From MAG-120531 sp038125995 (GTDB lineage: Bacteria > Bacteroidota > Bacteroidia > Flavobacteriales > Flavobacteriaceae), in contig JAYPEX010000008.1 in NCBI GenBank assembly GCA_038125995.1, positions 1 to 64,000 on the forward strand: DNA of 64,000 bases, read 5' to 3'. The notes under the pieces were generated by a model. It worked only from the letters and a program-made list of their open reading frames with translations. It was not told the origin of the DNA and did not search any database. Position 1 is the stretch's first letter. Each line of letters starts with the position of its first letter. The translations under genes and the position numbers were made by a program. Positions 1-7,156 of the stretch are shown one piece after another.

Positions 1-947
1 ATACACATGAAAATTGCCTTCCCTATTTTATGGGAAATCTAGAAGGTGAATTTCCAATTGAAATCGTTGAAATAGAATCAGGTGAAATCAATAAAACACT
101 TGAGACTTGTAGTGGTGTTTGGGAAGCGCTTTCAGAATTAGGAGCCGATCGAAAAAGTGCGATGATCAACCTCGGTGGTGGTGTGATCACTGATATGGGA
201 GGATTTATAGCCTCCTGTTTTAAAAGAGGTATTGATTTCTACAATATACCCACTACCCTTCTTTCAATGGTCGACGCCTCTGTCGGTGGTAAAACGGGAG
301 TCGATTTAGGGATGCTTAAAAATCAAATAGGAGTCATTGTAGAACCAGAATTTGTGATTGTAGATCAAGCGTATTTAGCGACGCTTGACAAAAGACAACT
401 CAAAAGCGGATTTGCAGAAATGCTCAAACACGGTCTGATCTCTGATAAAGACTACTGGAAACAGTTAAAAGACAATTTTAATTCAACTAGTATTGAAGAG
501 GCTATTTCAACCTCTGTTCAAATCAAAGCAGATGTAGTGCAAAAAGACCCTAGAGAAAATTCACTTCGCAAAATTTTAAATTTTGGTCACACCCTAGGTC
601 ATGCGATTGAATCTTATTTCTTATCGCTTGGGAAAGATAAAATGTTACTCCACGGAGAAGCGATCGCCATCGGTATGATTATGGAAGCCTATTTATCGAC
701 AATTTACACTGGTCTAAGTAGTGATGAACTCGATGAAATCAGCAGCACACTACTCAACCACTACGGCAAAGTAAATATTTCAAATCAAGACAAAATAGAG
801 GCTATAACGCTTTTAAAATTTGACAAGAAGAATTCCCATGGTCAAATCAAATATGTACTCTTAGAACGCATTGGAAAGGCTGTATTCGATATACAGATCA
901 AAGACAACGACCTCAACGACGCATTTGAATACTACAATTCACTTTAA
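1..947 (+). CDS. aroB: 3-dehydroquinate synthase, N-terminally truncated by the window edge
   Basis: Second step of the shikimate pathway: converts DAHP to 3-dehydroquinate, cytoplasmic, NAD and divalent-metal dependent. The frame is open from the first base, reading THENCLPYF before the first internal Met at position 30, so the true start lies outside the window. About 314 residues are visible of the usual 350-360. Seen: the glycine-rich NAD loop NLGGGVITDMGGF, the DASVGGKTG motif, and the metal ligands in GFAEMLKHG, FGHTLGHAIE and LLHGEAIAIGM. Nothing in the visible part looks damaged. It converges on the Lrp gene, with a strong hairpin terminator between them. Very sure of the family. Confidence 0.96.
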   Translation, partial: THENCLPYFMGNLEGEFPIEIVEIESGEINKTLETCSGVWEALSELGADRKSAMINLGGGVITDMGGFIASCFKRGIDFYNIPTTLLSMVDASVGGKTGVDLGMLKNQIGVIVEPEFVIVDQAYLATLDKRQLKSGFAEMLKHGLISDKDYWKQLKDNFNSTSIEEAISTSVQIKADVVQKDPRENSLRKILNFGHTLGHAIESYFLSLGKDKMLLHGEAIAIGMIMEAYLSTIYTGLSSDELDEISSTLLNHYGKVNISNQDKIEAITLLKFDKKNSHGQIKYVLLERIGKAVFDIQIKDNDLNDAFEYYNSL

Positions 948-967
948 AAACTAAAAACTCAGACATA

Positions 968-1000
968 AAAAAAGCACCTCATTGAGGTGCTTTTGTTTTT
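968..1000. terminator. Bidirectional hairpin terminator between aroB and the Lrp gene
   Basis: Perfect stem AAAAGCACCTC / GAGGTGCTTTT with a 3-nt ATT loop. It is followed by TTTTGTTTTT on the plus strand and has an A-run on the other side, so it can end transcription from both directions. Confidence 0.88.
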
Positions 1001-1015
1001 GTAAGTAGATATTTC

Positions 1016-1498
1016 TTAATCTAGTTCAGAAAAGATCGTATGCATTAAACGCTTTTTATCGTTAATGCTCTCTTCTAATGAAATCATCGTCTCTGTTCTG
1101 CTGATTCCATCGATGTCATCTATTTTAAAGATGATGTTCTTCGCGTGAGTGGTGTCCTTTGCTCTAATCTTACAGAAAATATTGAATTTACCTGTCGTAA
1201 TGTGAGCTACAGTAACATTTGGAATTTGATTTAAACGCTCAATAACAAACTTTGTCTGATGTGTTTTCTCTAAAAAGATACCAACATAAGCGATAAAAGA
1301 ATAACCCAATTTAATATAATCAAGAGTTAAAGAAGAACCTTTGATAATTCCAGCTTCTTCCATTTTTTTAACACGAACGTGAACTGTTCCTGCTGAAATC
1401 AATAATTTCTTAGCAATATCTGTAAAAGGAGTTCTGGTATTGTCGATCAACATATCTAAGATCTGGTGATCTATTTCATCTAATTTTACTGTAGTCAT
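1016..1498 (-). CDS. Lrp/AsnC family transcriptional regulator
   Basis: 160 residues, the usual size for this family. The N-terminal AsnC-type winged helix-turn-helix lies at about residues 5-60 (DNTRTPFTDIAKKLLISAGTVHVRV recognisable in part as the HTH). The C-terminal RAM/ligand-binding domain lies at about 68-145. Such proteins form octamers that wrap DNA and sense amino acids; the ligand cannot be told from sequence. ATG start. A -7 promoter element (1518-1525) sits just upstream, and two identical GATAATGCAA repeats flank the upstream region, which would suit autoregulation. It is transcribed away from the M14 peptidase gene end and converges with aroB across a terminator. Confidence 0.9.
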   Translation of the reverse strand: MTTVKLDEIDHQILDMLIDNTRTPFTDIAKKLLISAGTVHVRVKKMEEAGIIKGSSLTLDYIKLGYSFIAYVGIFLEKTHQTKFVIERLNQIPNVTVAHITTGKFNIFCKIRAKDTTHAKNIIFKIDDIDGISRTETMISLEESINDKKRLMHTIFSELD

Positions 1499-1510
1499 AA
1501 ATTGAATTTT

Positions 1511-1579
1511 GATAATGCAAAAATAATCAATAATTTAATATACTTTAATAAATTGTGCATTTTTTTGAAGATAATGCAA
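1511..1579. repeat. Direct repeat GATAATGCAA (1511-1520 and 1570-1579)
   Basis: Two exact 10-bp copies, 59 bp apart start to start, in the AT-rich gap between the Lrp gene and the M14 gene. The first copy overlaps the -7 element of the Lrp gene. They could be Lrp binding sites, but that is only inference. Confidence 0.35.
1518..1525 (-). promoter_or_regulatory. Promoter -7 element for the Lrp gene
   Basis: TATTTTTG on the minus strand matches the Bacteroidota -7 consensus TAnnTTTG. It lies about 20 nt upstream of the ATG at 1498. No TTG at 17-23 nt spacing upstream, so only half of the consensus is present. Confidence 0.5.
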
Positions 1580-1583
1580 CAAA

Positions 1584-2699
1584 TCAATCCTGTTTTGTCA
1601 AATACTGGCTTTTGATTAGTTCTTCTCGATCTTCATCCAAACGCATATCGAGTGTTTTATGCCCGTAAAATGCACCTTTTGGCTTGATTTCAAATGCTTT
1701 AGGTACAAACTCAATCTTTTGATCGACTAATACTTCTTGATAGTTGATTGCCAGTACCTGCTCTTCTTTGTATTTAGAATCCAGAATCTGTGGGTTTTCA
1801 ACGATTATATCGTAAAACAATTGATTGTTTTCAGGGATCTTGTGATAGGCCTCTACTTCATTAAAGTCATAGAGCTGGTATACAATACTGTTAATGGCAG
1901 TATAGATTGAGACTGCAATCAGAGCTCTTGTCTGATCGCGATCGTAATCTTTGGGATAATGACCAGATTCAAAGAGAATCGTTGGAACTTCTTCAAATTG
2001 AAAGCTATCCCCCACACAATTGATATTAAATCCGTCGTCATAACGCCCTACACCACCAGGAATGTACTGCTGAAGCACATCGTTCATATCTGCTATAAGC
2101 TTCATACTGCGCACTCTAGAATCGGTAGTAGAACGATCCTGATCCGCTGCAGGTGACAAAAAGGATACAGTAGCCACCTTGTCAGTCTCTCCTACATTAA
2201 AGAGTGTTCGTTGATCGTGAAGATTAAAGCAATAGTGAGGTTTCACCTCTTCAAATACTGCTCTCAGCGCTTTAGACTCCGGCTGTGTAAGATCTTGAGC
2301 ATCTCTGTTTAAATCCACCTCATTGGCGTTAAAACGCGTATAATCATTAGCTCCATCTGGGTTTAAGACAGGAATTATATAGAGTGTTGCTGCCTCTAAT
2401 ATAGCTGTTGCTGCTAGTGAATTAGTCTTAAAGAAGGAAAGCAGATCCAATACCGCCTTAGTCGTTGTAGACTCGTTCCCGTGCATCTGAGACCACATTA
2501 AAATTCGTTTAGAGCCACTTCCTAAGGTAATAAGAGGTATATCTAAAGAGCGAACCGATTGTCCGATCACACGTATTGAAGAATTATCGACTAAAGTTGA
2601 AACTGTATCTATTGTGGTCTGATAATTAAGGTATCGTCCCTTAATACTAGCTACTTTAAAATTAGAATAATCAAATTCTTTAATCCTCATATCACTCAT
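1584..2699 (-). CDS. M14-type zinc carboxypeptidase-like protein
   Basis: 371 residues, no signal peptide seen, so probably cytoplasmic. Zinc ligands of the M14 fold are visible: H73 and E76 in QMHGNES and H161 in FNLHDQ. NPDG (about 113-116) and DLNRD (129-133) are further family signatures. The likely catalytic glutamate is in the segment PTILFESGHY. The family hydrolyses C-terminal amino acids or related amide bonds; the substrate is unknown, and a succinylglutamate desuccinylase-like role is possible. It has its own -7 promoter element 11 nt upstream and would have a very short leader. Confidence 0.85.
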   Translation of the reverse strand: MSDMRIKEFDYSNFKVASIKGRYLNYQTTIDTVSTLVDNSSIRVIGQSVRSLDIPLITLGSGSKRILMWSQMHGNESTTTKAVLDLLSFFKTNSLAATAILEAATLYIIPVLNPDGANDYTRFNANEVDLNRDAQDLTQPESKALRAVFEEVKPHYCFNLHDQRTLFNVGETDKVATVSFLSPAADQDRSTTDSRVRSMKLIADMNDVLQQYIPGGVGRYDDGFNINCVGDSFQFEEVPTILFESGHYPKDYDRDQTRALIAVSIYTAINSIVYQLYDFNEVEAYHKIPENNQLFYDIIVENPQILDSKYKEEQVLAINYQEVLVDQKIEFVPKAFEIKPKGAFYGHKTLDMRLDEDREELIKSQYLTKQD

Positions 2700-2709
2700 A
2701 AATTTTTGA

Positions 2710-2717
2710 CAAATGTA
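2710..2717 (-). promoter_or_regulatory. Promoter -7 element for the M14 peptidase gene
   Basis: TACATTTG on the minus strand (TAnnTTTG). The start codon begins at 2699, so the predicted mRNA leader is only about 5-7 nt. No TTG is found at the expected spacing. Confidence 0.5.
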
Positions 2718-2750
2718 CGGCTTTTAAACCACTGATAAAACCTGTGATTA

Positions 2751-2905
2751 TTTACAAGTTTACACTTCATGTTGACAGCTTTGTTACAATTGTAAATATA
2801 TATTTTACAATATTAAACTATAAAAATACAAATACACTTATTATATTATATTTCAGTTAGTTAAATTATTTTAATTAAAGTGTTAGTGAGTGTAAAAATT
2901 GTAAA
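2751..2905. promoter_or_regulatory. Cluster of TTTACAA/TTGTAAA half-sites (candidate operators)
   Basis: Half-sites: TTTACAA 2751-2757, TTACAATTGTAA 2784-2795 (perfect 12-bp palindrome), ATTGTAAA 2789-2796 with its inverted partner TTTACAAT 2804-2811 (7-nt AT spacer), and TTGTAAA 2899-2905. They lie between the divergent M14 and XRE genes, and the last is 18 nt upstream of the -33 element of the XRE promoter. The arrangement looks like operators for a dimeric regulator, plausibly the XRE protein itself. Confidence 0.5.
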
Positions 2906-2923
2906 TTATAGCAAAAATAACTC

Positions 2924-2953
2924 TTGTCTATTAATATTAAATAGCTATATTTG
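2924..2953 (+). promoter_or_regulatory. Full-consensus promoter of the XRE regulator gene
   Basis: TTG at 2924-2926, exactly 19 nt, then TATATTTG at 2946-2953: a perfect TTG-N19-TAnnTTTG Bacteroidota promoter. Transcription should start about 4-7 nt past the G, right at the ATG at 2961, so the mRNA is probably leaderless or nearly so. Confidence 0.8.
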
Positions 2954-2960
2954 TTTAACA

Positions 2961-3335
2961 ATGTTACAGCAAGAAGAATTCATAAATCGACTCAAAATTT
3001 TACTCGAACAAAAGCAGTTGAGCTCCTCTTCATTTGCTGATACGATTTCGGTTCCTCGCTCGAGTATTTCACATTTACTCTCTGGAAGAAATAAACCCAG
3101 TTTGGAATTTGTAATGAAGATTGTTCACTCCTACCCTGATGTCGATATCAATTGGTTGCTTTTTGGGAAGGAGTCCAAATCAAAGCATTCTAGCTTAAAT
3201 AGCGATTCTAATACTCTATTAGAAGAAAACTTCTCTACAGAGCGACATTCGACTCATCAAAAGCAAGCTTCCGATGTCGAAAAGATTGTTGTATTCTATA
3301 AAAATGGAGTATTTAAGGAATATAAGCCCTCCTAA
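2961..3335 (+). CDS. XRE-family helix-turn-helix DNA-binding protein
   Basis: 124 residues. The Cro/CI-type HTH occupies about residues 5-68, with the recognition region around SVPRSSISHLLSGRNKPS; the C-terminal half is Ser/Lys/Glu-rich and unstructured-looking. The open frame continues upstream to a GTG at 2880, but a perfect promoter ends at 2953, so translation must begin at the ATG at 2961. Probably a small regulator; its targets are unknown, but the TTGTAAA cluster directly upstream is a good autoregulation candidate. Its stop codon interlocks with that of terC (4-nt overlap, CTAA). Confidence 0.85.
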   Translation: MLQQEEFINRLKILLEQKQLSSSSFADTISVPRSSISHLLSGRNKPSLEFVMKIVHSYPDVDINWLLFGKESKSKHSSLNSDSNTLLEENFSTERHSTHQKQASDVEKIVVFYKNGVFKEYKPS

Positions 3336-4120
3336 GCGCTTTTCTTTCTCACATTCATATTGATGAACTCTACCATCAACGAAAAGGCTATAGCAAAGTA
3401 CAAATAGCCCTTAGGTATCGATCCTATCGGATTATTGAACACTACTAAGTGTGAAAGATGAGCAGATTCTACAATCAACATAAATCCAATAAGAATCAAA
3501 AATGAAAGACCAAGGACTTGAATAGAAGGGTGTTTATTGACAAACTCACTGACTTTGTAGGTAAAGAGCATCATAATCAATACTGAGATTACCACAGCAA
3601 CAATCATCAGTAAAAGAGCGTCGTTGGGATTGGGTGAGATTCCATTAGTCATTCCTATTGCCGTTAAAATGGAATCAAAAGAAAAGACAATATTGATAAC
3701 TGTAATCTCCATAATAGCAGACCACAAGGTTTTAGATTGGTTTTTCTTTACTTGTGTGATATCGTGTTCTTTATCTTCTATCTTTTCGTGAATTTCCTTG
3801 GTACTCTTATAAAGCAAAAACAATCCTCCCAGAAATAGAATAACCGCCTGACCAGAAACACCCCCTTTGATCCAAGCGGTGTCAAATTTGAAAAAAGATT
3901 CGTTTAAGGAAGTGAGTAGGTTAATTCCAAAAAGCAATGCAATTCGAAGTAGCATTGCTAACAACAATCCGAGATTGGTAGCTCTTTTCTTGTCTTTCTC
4001 TTCTAATTTTTGAGCAGCAATAGAGATAAACACAATATTGTCAATTCCAAGTACAATTTCAAGGAATGTCAGTGTTAACAAAGCGATCCAAGCATCTGCT
4101 GAAGCAAATATTTCAAACAC
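3332..4120 (-). CDS. TerC family integral membrane protein
   Basis: 262 residues with about seven hydrophobic segments. The N-terminal part with LTFLEIVLGIDNIVFISI and the later FSFDSILTAIG carry the conserved acidic residues of TerC proteins. The family is linked to metal (manganese) export and to metalation of exported proteins in other bacteria; the exact role here is inference. The start is GTG at 4120; no ATG is available in frame upstream before a stop. Last gene of the parE-parC-lipoprotein-terC run, 12 nt after the lipoprotein gene, and convergent with the XRE gene by a 4-nt stop overlap. Confidence 0.88.
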   Translation of the reverse strand: MFEIFASADAWIALLTLTFLEIVLGIDNIVFISIAAQKLEEKDKKRATNLGLLLAMLLRIALLFGINLLTSLNESFFKFDTAWIKGGVSGQAVILFLGGLFLLYKSTKEIHEKIEDKEHDITQVKKNQSKTLWSAIMEITVINIVFSFDSILTAIGMTNGISPNPNDALLLMIVAVVISVLIMMLFTYKVSEFVNKHPSIQVLGLSFLILIGFMLIVESAHLSHLVVFNNPIGSIPKGYLYFAIAFSLMVEFINMNVRKKSA

Positions 4121-4132
4121 AATCTCTAGTTT

Positions 4133-4507
4133 TTAGTTTTTTACAACTTTACCTCTTCTCTTATCAGAAGACCCCATAACCGAATATTCAAAGGTATAGG
4201 TGTCTCCTTCTGTTTTTAAAATCTTCATATGAAGGGGTTTCTCTTCTTGTTTGTTCTTAGGATTTAAATTCTTGAGAACGTATTCACAGTCATTGACCCA
4301 GCGTACAGATGCAGAGTCGATATGCCCTCTATACTCAGAAATTTCCAAGTCTCCCTTTCTGGTAAAGGTTGTGGTGTGTATTTCACCATCAATTGTTTCA
4401 CTGAAAGTAAAGGAACCATCGTGAAATTCAACACAGTTACGCTCTGGTGGATTACATCCCCAGAAAAACACAATTGCAAATGTGACTACGTAAAACAGTT
4501 TTTTCAT
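4133..4507 (-). CDS. Small predicted lipoprotein downstream of parC
   Basis: 124 residues. A hydrophobic signal sequence ends in FFWGC at residues 14-18, so Cys18 is the probable lipidated residue; the mature part is polar with several aromatic residues and two further cysteines (Cys24 and one near residue 74). Function unknown. The ATG follows the parC stop codon directly, so it is surely co-transcribed and perhaps translationally coupled with the topoisomerase gene. Homologues may carry misleading topoisomerase names because of this location. Confidence 0.78.
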   Translation of the reverse strand: MKKLFYVVTFAIVFFWGCNPPERNCVEFHDGSFTFSETIDGEIHTTTFTRKGDLEISEYRGHIDSASVRWVNDCEYVLKNLNPKNKQEEKPLHMKILKTEGDTYTFEYSVMGSSDKRRGKVVKN

Positions 4508-7150
4508 CTAAAACAAGGTTGGTTGATCAGTGTTATTACTAGAAGTGCTCGGTAAATCCTCATCATCATTGAAATCTGTATTGTGAACCTCTTCCTCGGA
4601 TACCACTTCGATTTCTTCGGGAACTTTTTCCTCTTCTTCCTCATAAGGAAGTGATTCTAACAAATTGGTTCCTTTGATATTTTCTTTAGTGAGAATATTT
4701 CCTTGAGCTTTAAGACCCTTTACCGCTATAAACTCTTCAATATTGATTGTTTCGTTTGGTTTAGCATCTTTTCCTTTGGGTTTTCTGTACTCGATTTCCA
4801 TCTGTGGTCTCCAATCGGTCGTCACGAGTTCTAAAAAGGATTCTGGATGTTCACTGATGAACAAATCTTCTTTATTAGCTTGTTCCACAAGGAATCGTTT
4901 CATGAAATACACCTCTTTTTCCCCGTCGTAATAAACTGCTGAAATCGGCTTGTGTGGATTCCATTTTTCCAACACAATCATATCTTCATCAAAGTGAAGA
5001 TTCATATCAGGAGTCACAGTTTTTACAATACCTTTGGAAGTAATCACCAGAAGTAAATCATCCCCCTTAAAGGCCCCAAGCAGACTACCTCTACCATCGA
5101 CGTTTAAGCGCTGAACCACATCGTCAAACCATATTTTTCTAGGCTTCAGAGTCGAAACTCCTTTTTCCTTGAGTTCAATTCTCTTGATGGAATACTTGGT
5201 GACTATATTTCCTTTCGAAGACCTTCCTTTGATCAACACATAGGAAAAGTCCAAATCCCATTTGAGCTTTTTAATACTTCCAACTTGTCTCAATAAAACA
5301 GTCACCACCTCTGCTTCTCCGTTTGGATTTGCGCTAAAGTATGAGACATCAGAATTCTTGTTTCCGTTAGTAATATCGTATTCACGATCTCTTGTTACTG
5401 AAGTAACATTAAATCGCTTCACATAGCTAGGACCACCTTTTCCATCTCTGTATATCAAATTATAAGTAGTACGCTTATCTTTTTTCTTAAAGACCGCTAC
5501 ATGAATGATTCCTTTGCCGATAAAGGTTTTAGAATCAACCTTGGTCACCATCATCTTACCGTCCTGAGTAAAAACAATGATATCATCAATATCACTACAA
5601 TCAGTAATGTATTCGTCTTTGCGAAGTGAGGTTCCTACAAAACCTTCTTCCCTATTTACGTAGAGTTTGGTATTTCTAATAACCACTTTAGTCGCCTCGA
5701 TATCGTCAAATACGCGTATTTCAGATTTGCGTTCTTTTCCCTTACCGTAAGTTTCTTTGAGGTGTTTGAAATAATCAATACTAAAATCGATGATGTGATC
5801 TAAATGATGTTTTACTTCAACTATTTTCTCTTCGATACTTTCGATAAACTGTTGAGCCTTGTCCAAATCAAATTTTGAAATTCTCTTAATTCGGATTTCG
5901 GTTAATCTAGTTATATCTTCTTCGGTTACCGCTCTTTTTAAATGAGTGATATGAGGAGCTAAACCTTTGTCAATCGCAGCAATAACACCCTCCCAAGTTT
6001 CTTCTTCTTCAATATCGCGATAGATTCTCTTTTCGATAAAGATGCGTTCCAAAGATGAGAAATGCCATTGCTCTTCCAGTTCCGAGAGTTTAATTTCTAA
6101 TTCCAAGCGCAATAAGCTAACTGTAAGCTCAGTAGATCGCTTTAATATATCGGATACTCCTATGAAAATAGGCTTGTTATCTTCAATAATACAAGACAGA
6201 GGAGATATTGAATTTTCACAGCTTGTAAATGCGTATAGCGCATCAATAGTTTTATCTGGTGAAATTCCAGGTGGAAGATGAATTAATATTTCCACATTCT
6301 CAGCAGTGTTATCCTCTATTTTCTTAATCTTGATCTTTCCTTTTTCATTGGCCTTGAGGATCGAATCGATAAGCGTCGAAGTATTAGTTCCATATGGAAT
6401 CTCAGTGATGACCAGTGTTTTCTTATCTAACTGCCCAATTCGCGCTCTCACTCGAATCTTTCCACCTCTAAGACCGTCATTGTATTGACTGATGTCAATG
6501 ATTCCAGCAGTAGGGAAATCAGGAACTAAATTAAATCGCTTTCCCTGTAAGTGTTTGATAGAAGCATCGATGAGTTCTATAAAGTTGTGAGGTAAAATTT
6601 TAGTAGACAATCCCACAGCAATCCCCTCTGCTCCTTGAGCGAGTAGTAATGGAAATTTAATTGGAAGATTGATCGGTTCTTTCTTTCTACCGTCATATGA
6701 GAGCTGCCAATTCGTAATCTTCGGACTATAAACGACTTCTAGAGCAAATTTAGAAAGCCTAGCTTCTATATAACGAGAGGCTGCTGCACCATCTCCTGTT
6801 AGTATATTCCCCCAGTTTCCCTGAGTATCGATCAATAAATCTTTTTGTCCTATTTGCACCATAGCATCGGCAATGGAGGCATCTCCATGTGGATGGTATT
6901 GCATGGTATGTCCCACCACATTAGCAACCTTGTTGTAGCGACCGTCATCCAACTCCTTCAAGGAGTGCATTATACGACGCTGTACTGGTTTTAATCCGTC
7001 TTCAATAGCAGGAACAGCTCTTTCTAAAATTACATAAGAAGCGTAATCTAAAAACCACTCCTTATACATGCCGGTAACCTTTACCAGGCTATCAGTCTCA
7101 TTGGAATGATCTTCTGGAAGCTGTTGATCTATTTGATTTTCGTTATCCAT
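4508..7150 (-). CDS. parC: DNA topoisomerase IV subunit A
   Basis: 880 residues. ATP-dependent type IIA topoisomerase subunit that cleaves and rejoins DNA and decatenates chromosomes with ParE. Seen: the N-terminal winged-helix/tower region with the catalytic tyrosine in AASRYIEARLSKF (about residue 128), the quinolone-region-like segment HGDASIADAMVQIGQ, and a beta-pinwheel C-terminal domain. The last 70 residues are strongly acidic (EEEEEKVPEEIEVV...) and end in QPTLF. It starts 6 nt after parE, so the two form an operon. The immediate parE neighbour and the missing GyrA-box-like repeat pattern favour ParC over GyrA. Confidence 0.95.
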   Translation of the reverse strand: MDNENQIDQQLPEDHSNETDSLVKVTGMYKEWFLDYASYVILERAVPAIEDGLKPVQRRIMHSLKELDDGRYNKVANVVGHTMQYHPHGDASIADAMVQIGQKDLLIDTQGNWGNILTGDGAAASRYIEARLSKFALEVVYSPKITNWQLSYDGRKKEPINLPIKFPLLLAQGAEGIAVGLSTKILPHNFIELIDASIKHLQGKRFNLVPDFPTAGIIDISQYNDGLRGGKIRVRARIGQLDKKTLVITEIPYGTNTSTLIDSILKANEKGKIKIKKIEDNTAENVEILIHLPPGISPDKTIDALYAFTSCENSISPLSCIIEDNKPIFIGVSDILKRSTELTVSLLRLELEIKLSELEEQWHFSSLERIFIEKRIYRDIEEEETWEGVIAAIDKGLAPHITHLKRAVTEEDITRLTEIRIKRISKFDLDKAQQFIESIEEKIVEVKHHLDHIIDFSIDYFKHLKETYGKGKERKSEIRVFDDIEATKVVIRNTKLYVNREEGFVGTSLRKDEYITDCSDIDDIIVFTQDGKMMVTKVDSKTFIGKGIIHVAVFKKKDKRTTYNLIYRDGKGGPSYVKRFNVTSVTRDREYDITNGNKNSDVSYFSANPNGEAEVVTVLLRQVGSIKKLKWDLDFSYVLIKGRSSKGNIVTKYSIKRIELKEKGVSTLKPRKIWFDDVVQRLNVDGRGSLLGAFKGDDLLLVITSKGIVKTVTPDMNLHFDEDMIVLEKWNPHKPISAVYYDGEKEVYFMKRFLVEQANKEDLFISEHPESFLELVTTDWRPQMEIEYRKPKGKDAKPNETINIEEFIAVKGLKAQGNILTKENIKGTNLLESLPYEEEEEKVPEEIEVVSEEEVHNTDFNDDEDLPSTSSNNTDQPTLF

Positions 7151-7156
7151 AAGTGA

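Noticed and set aside
2880..2960. GTG start that extends the XRE protein by 27 residues
   Set aside because: A perfect promoter runs to 2953, so these codons would not be transcribed; also the added residues have no HTH feature.
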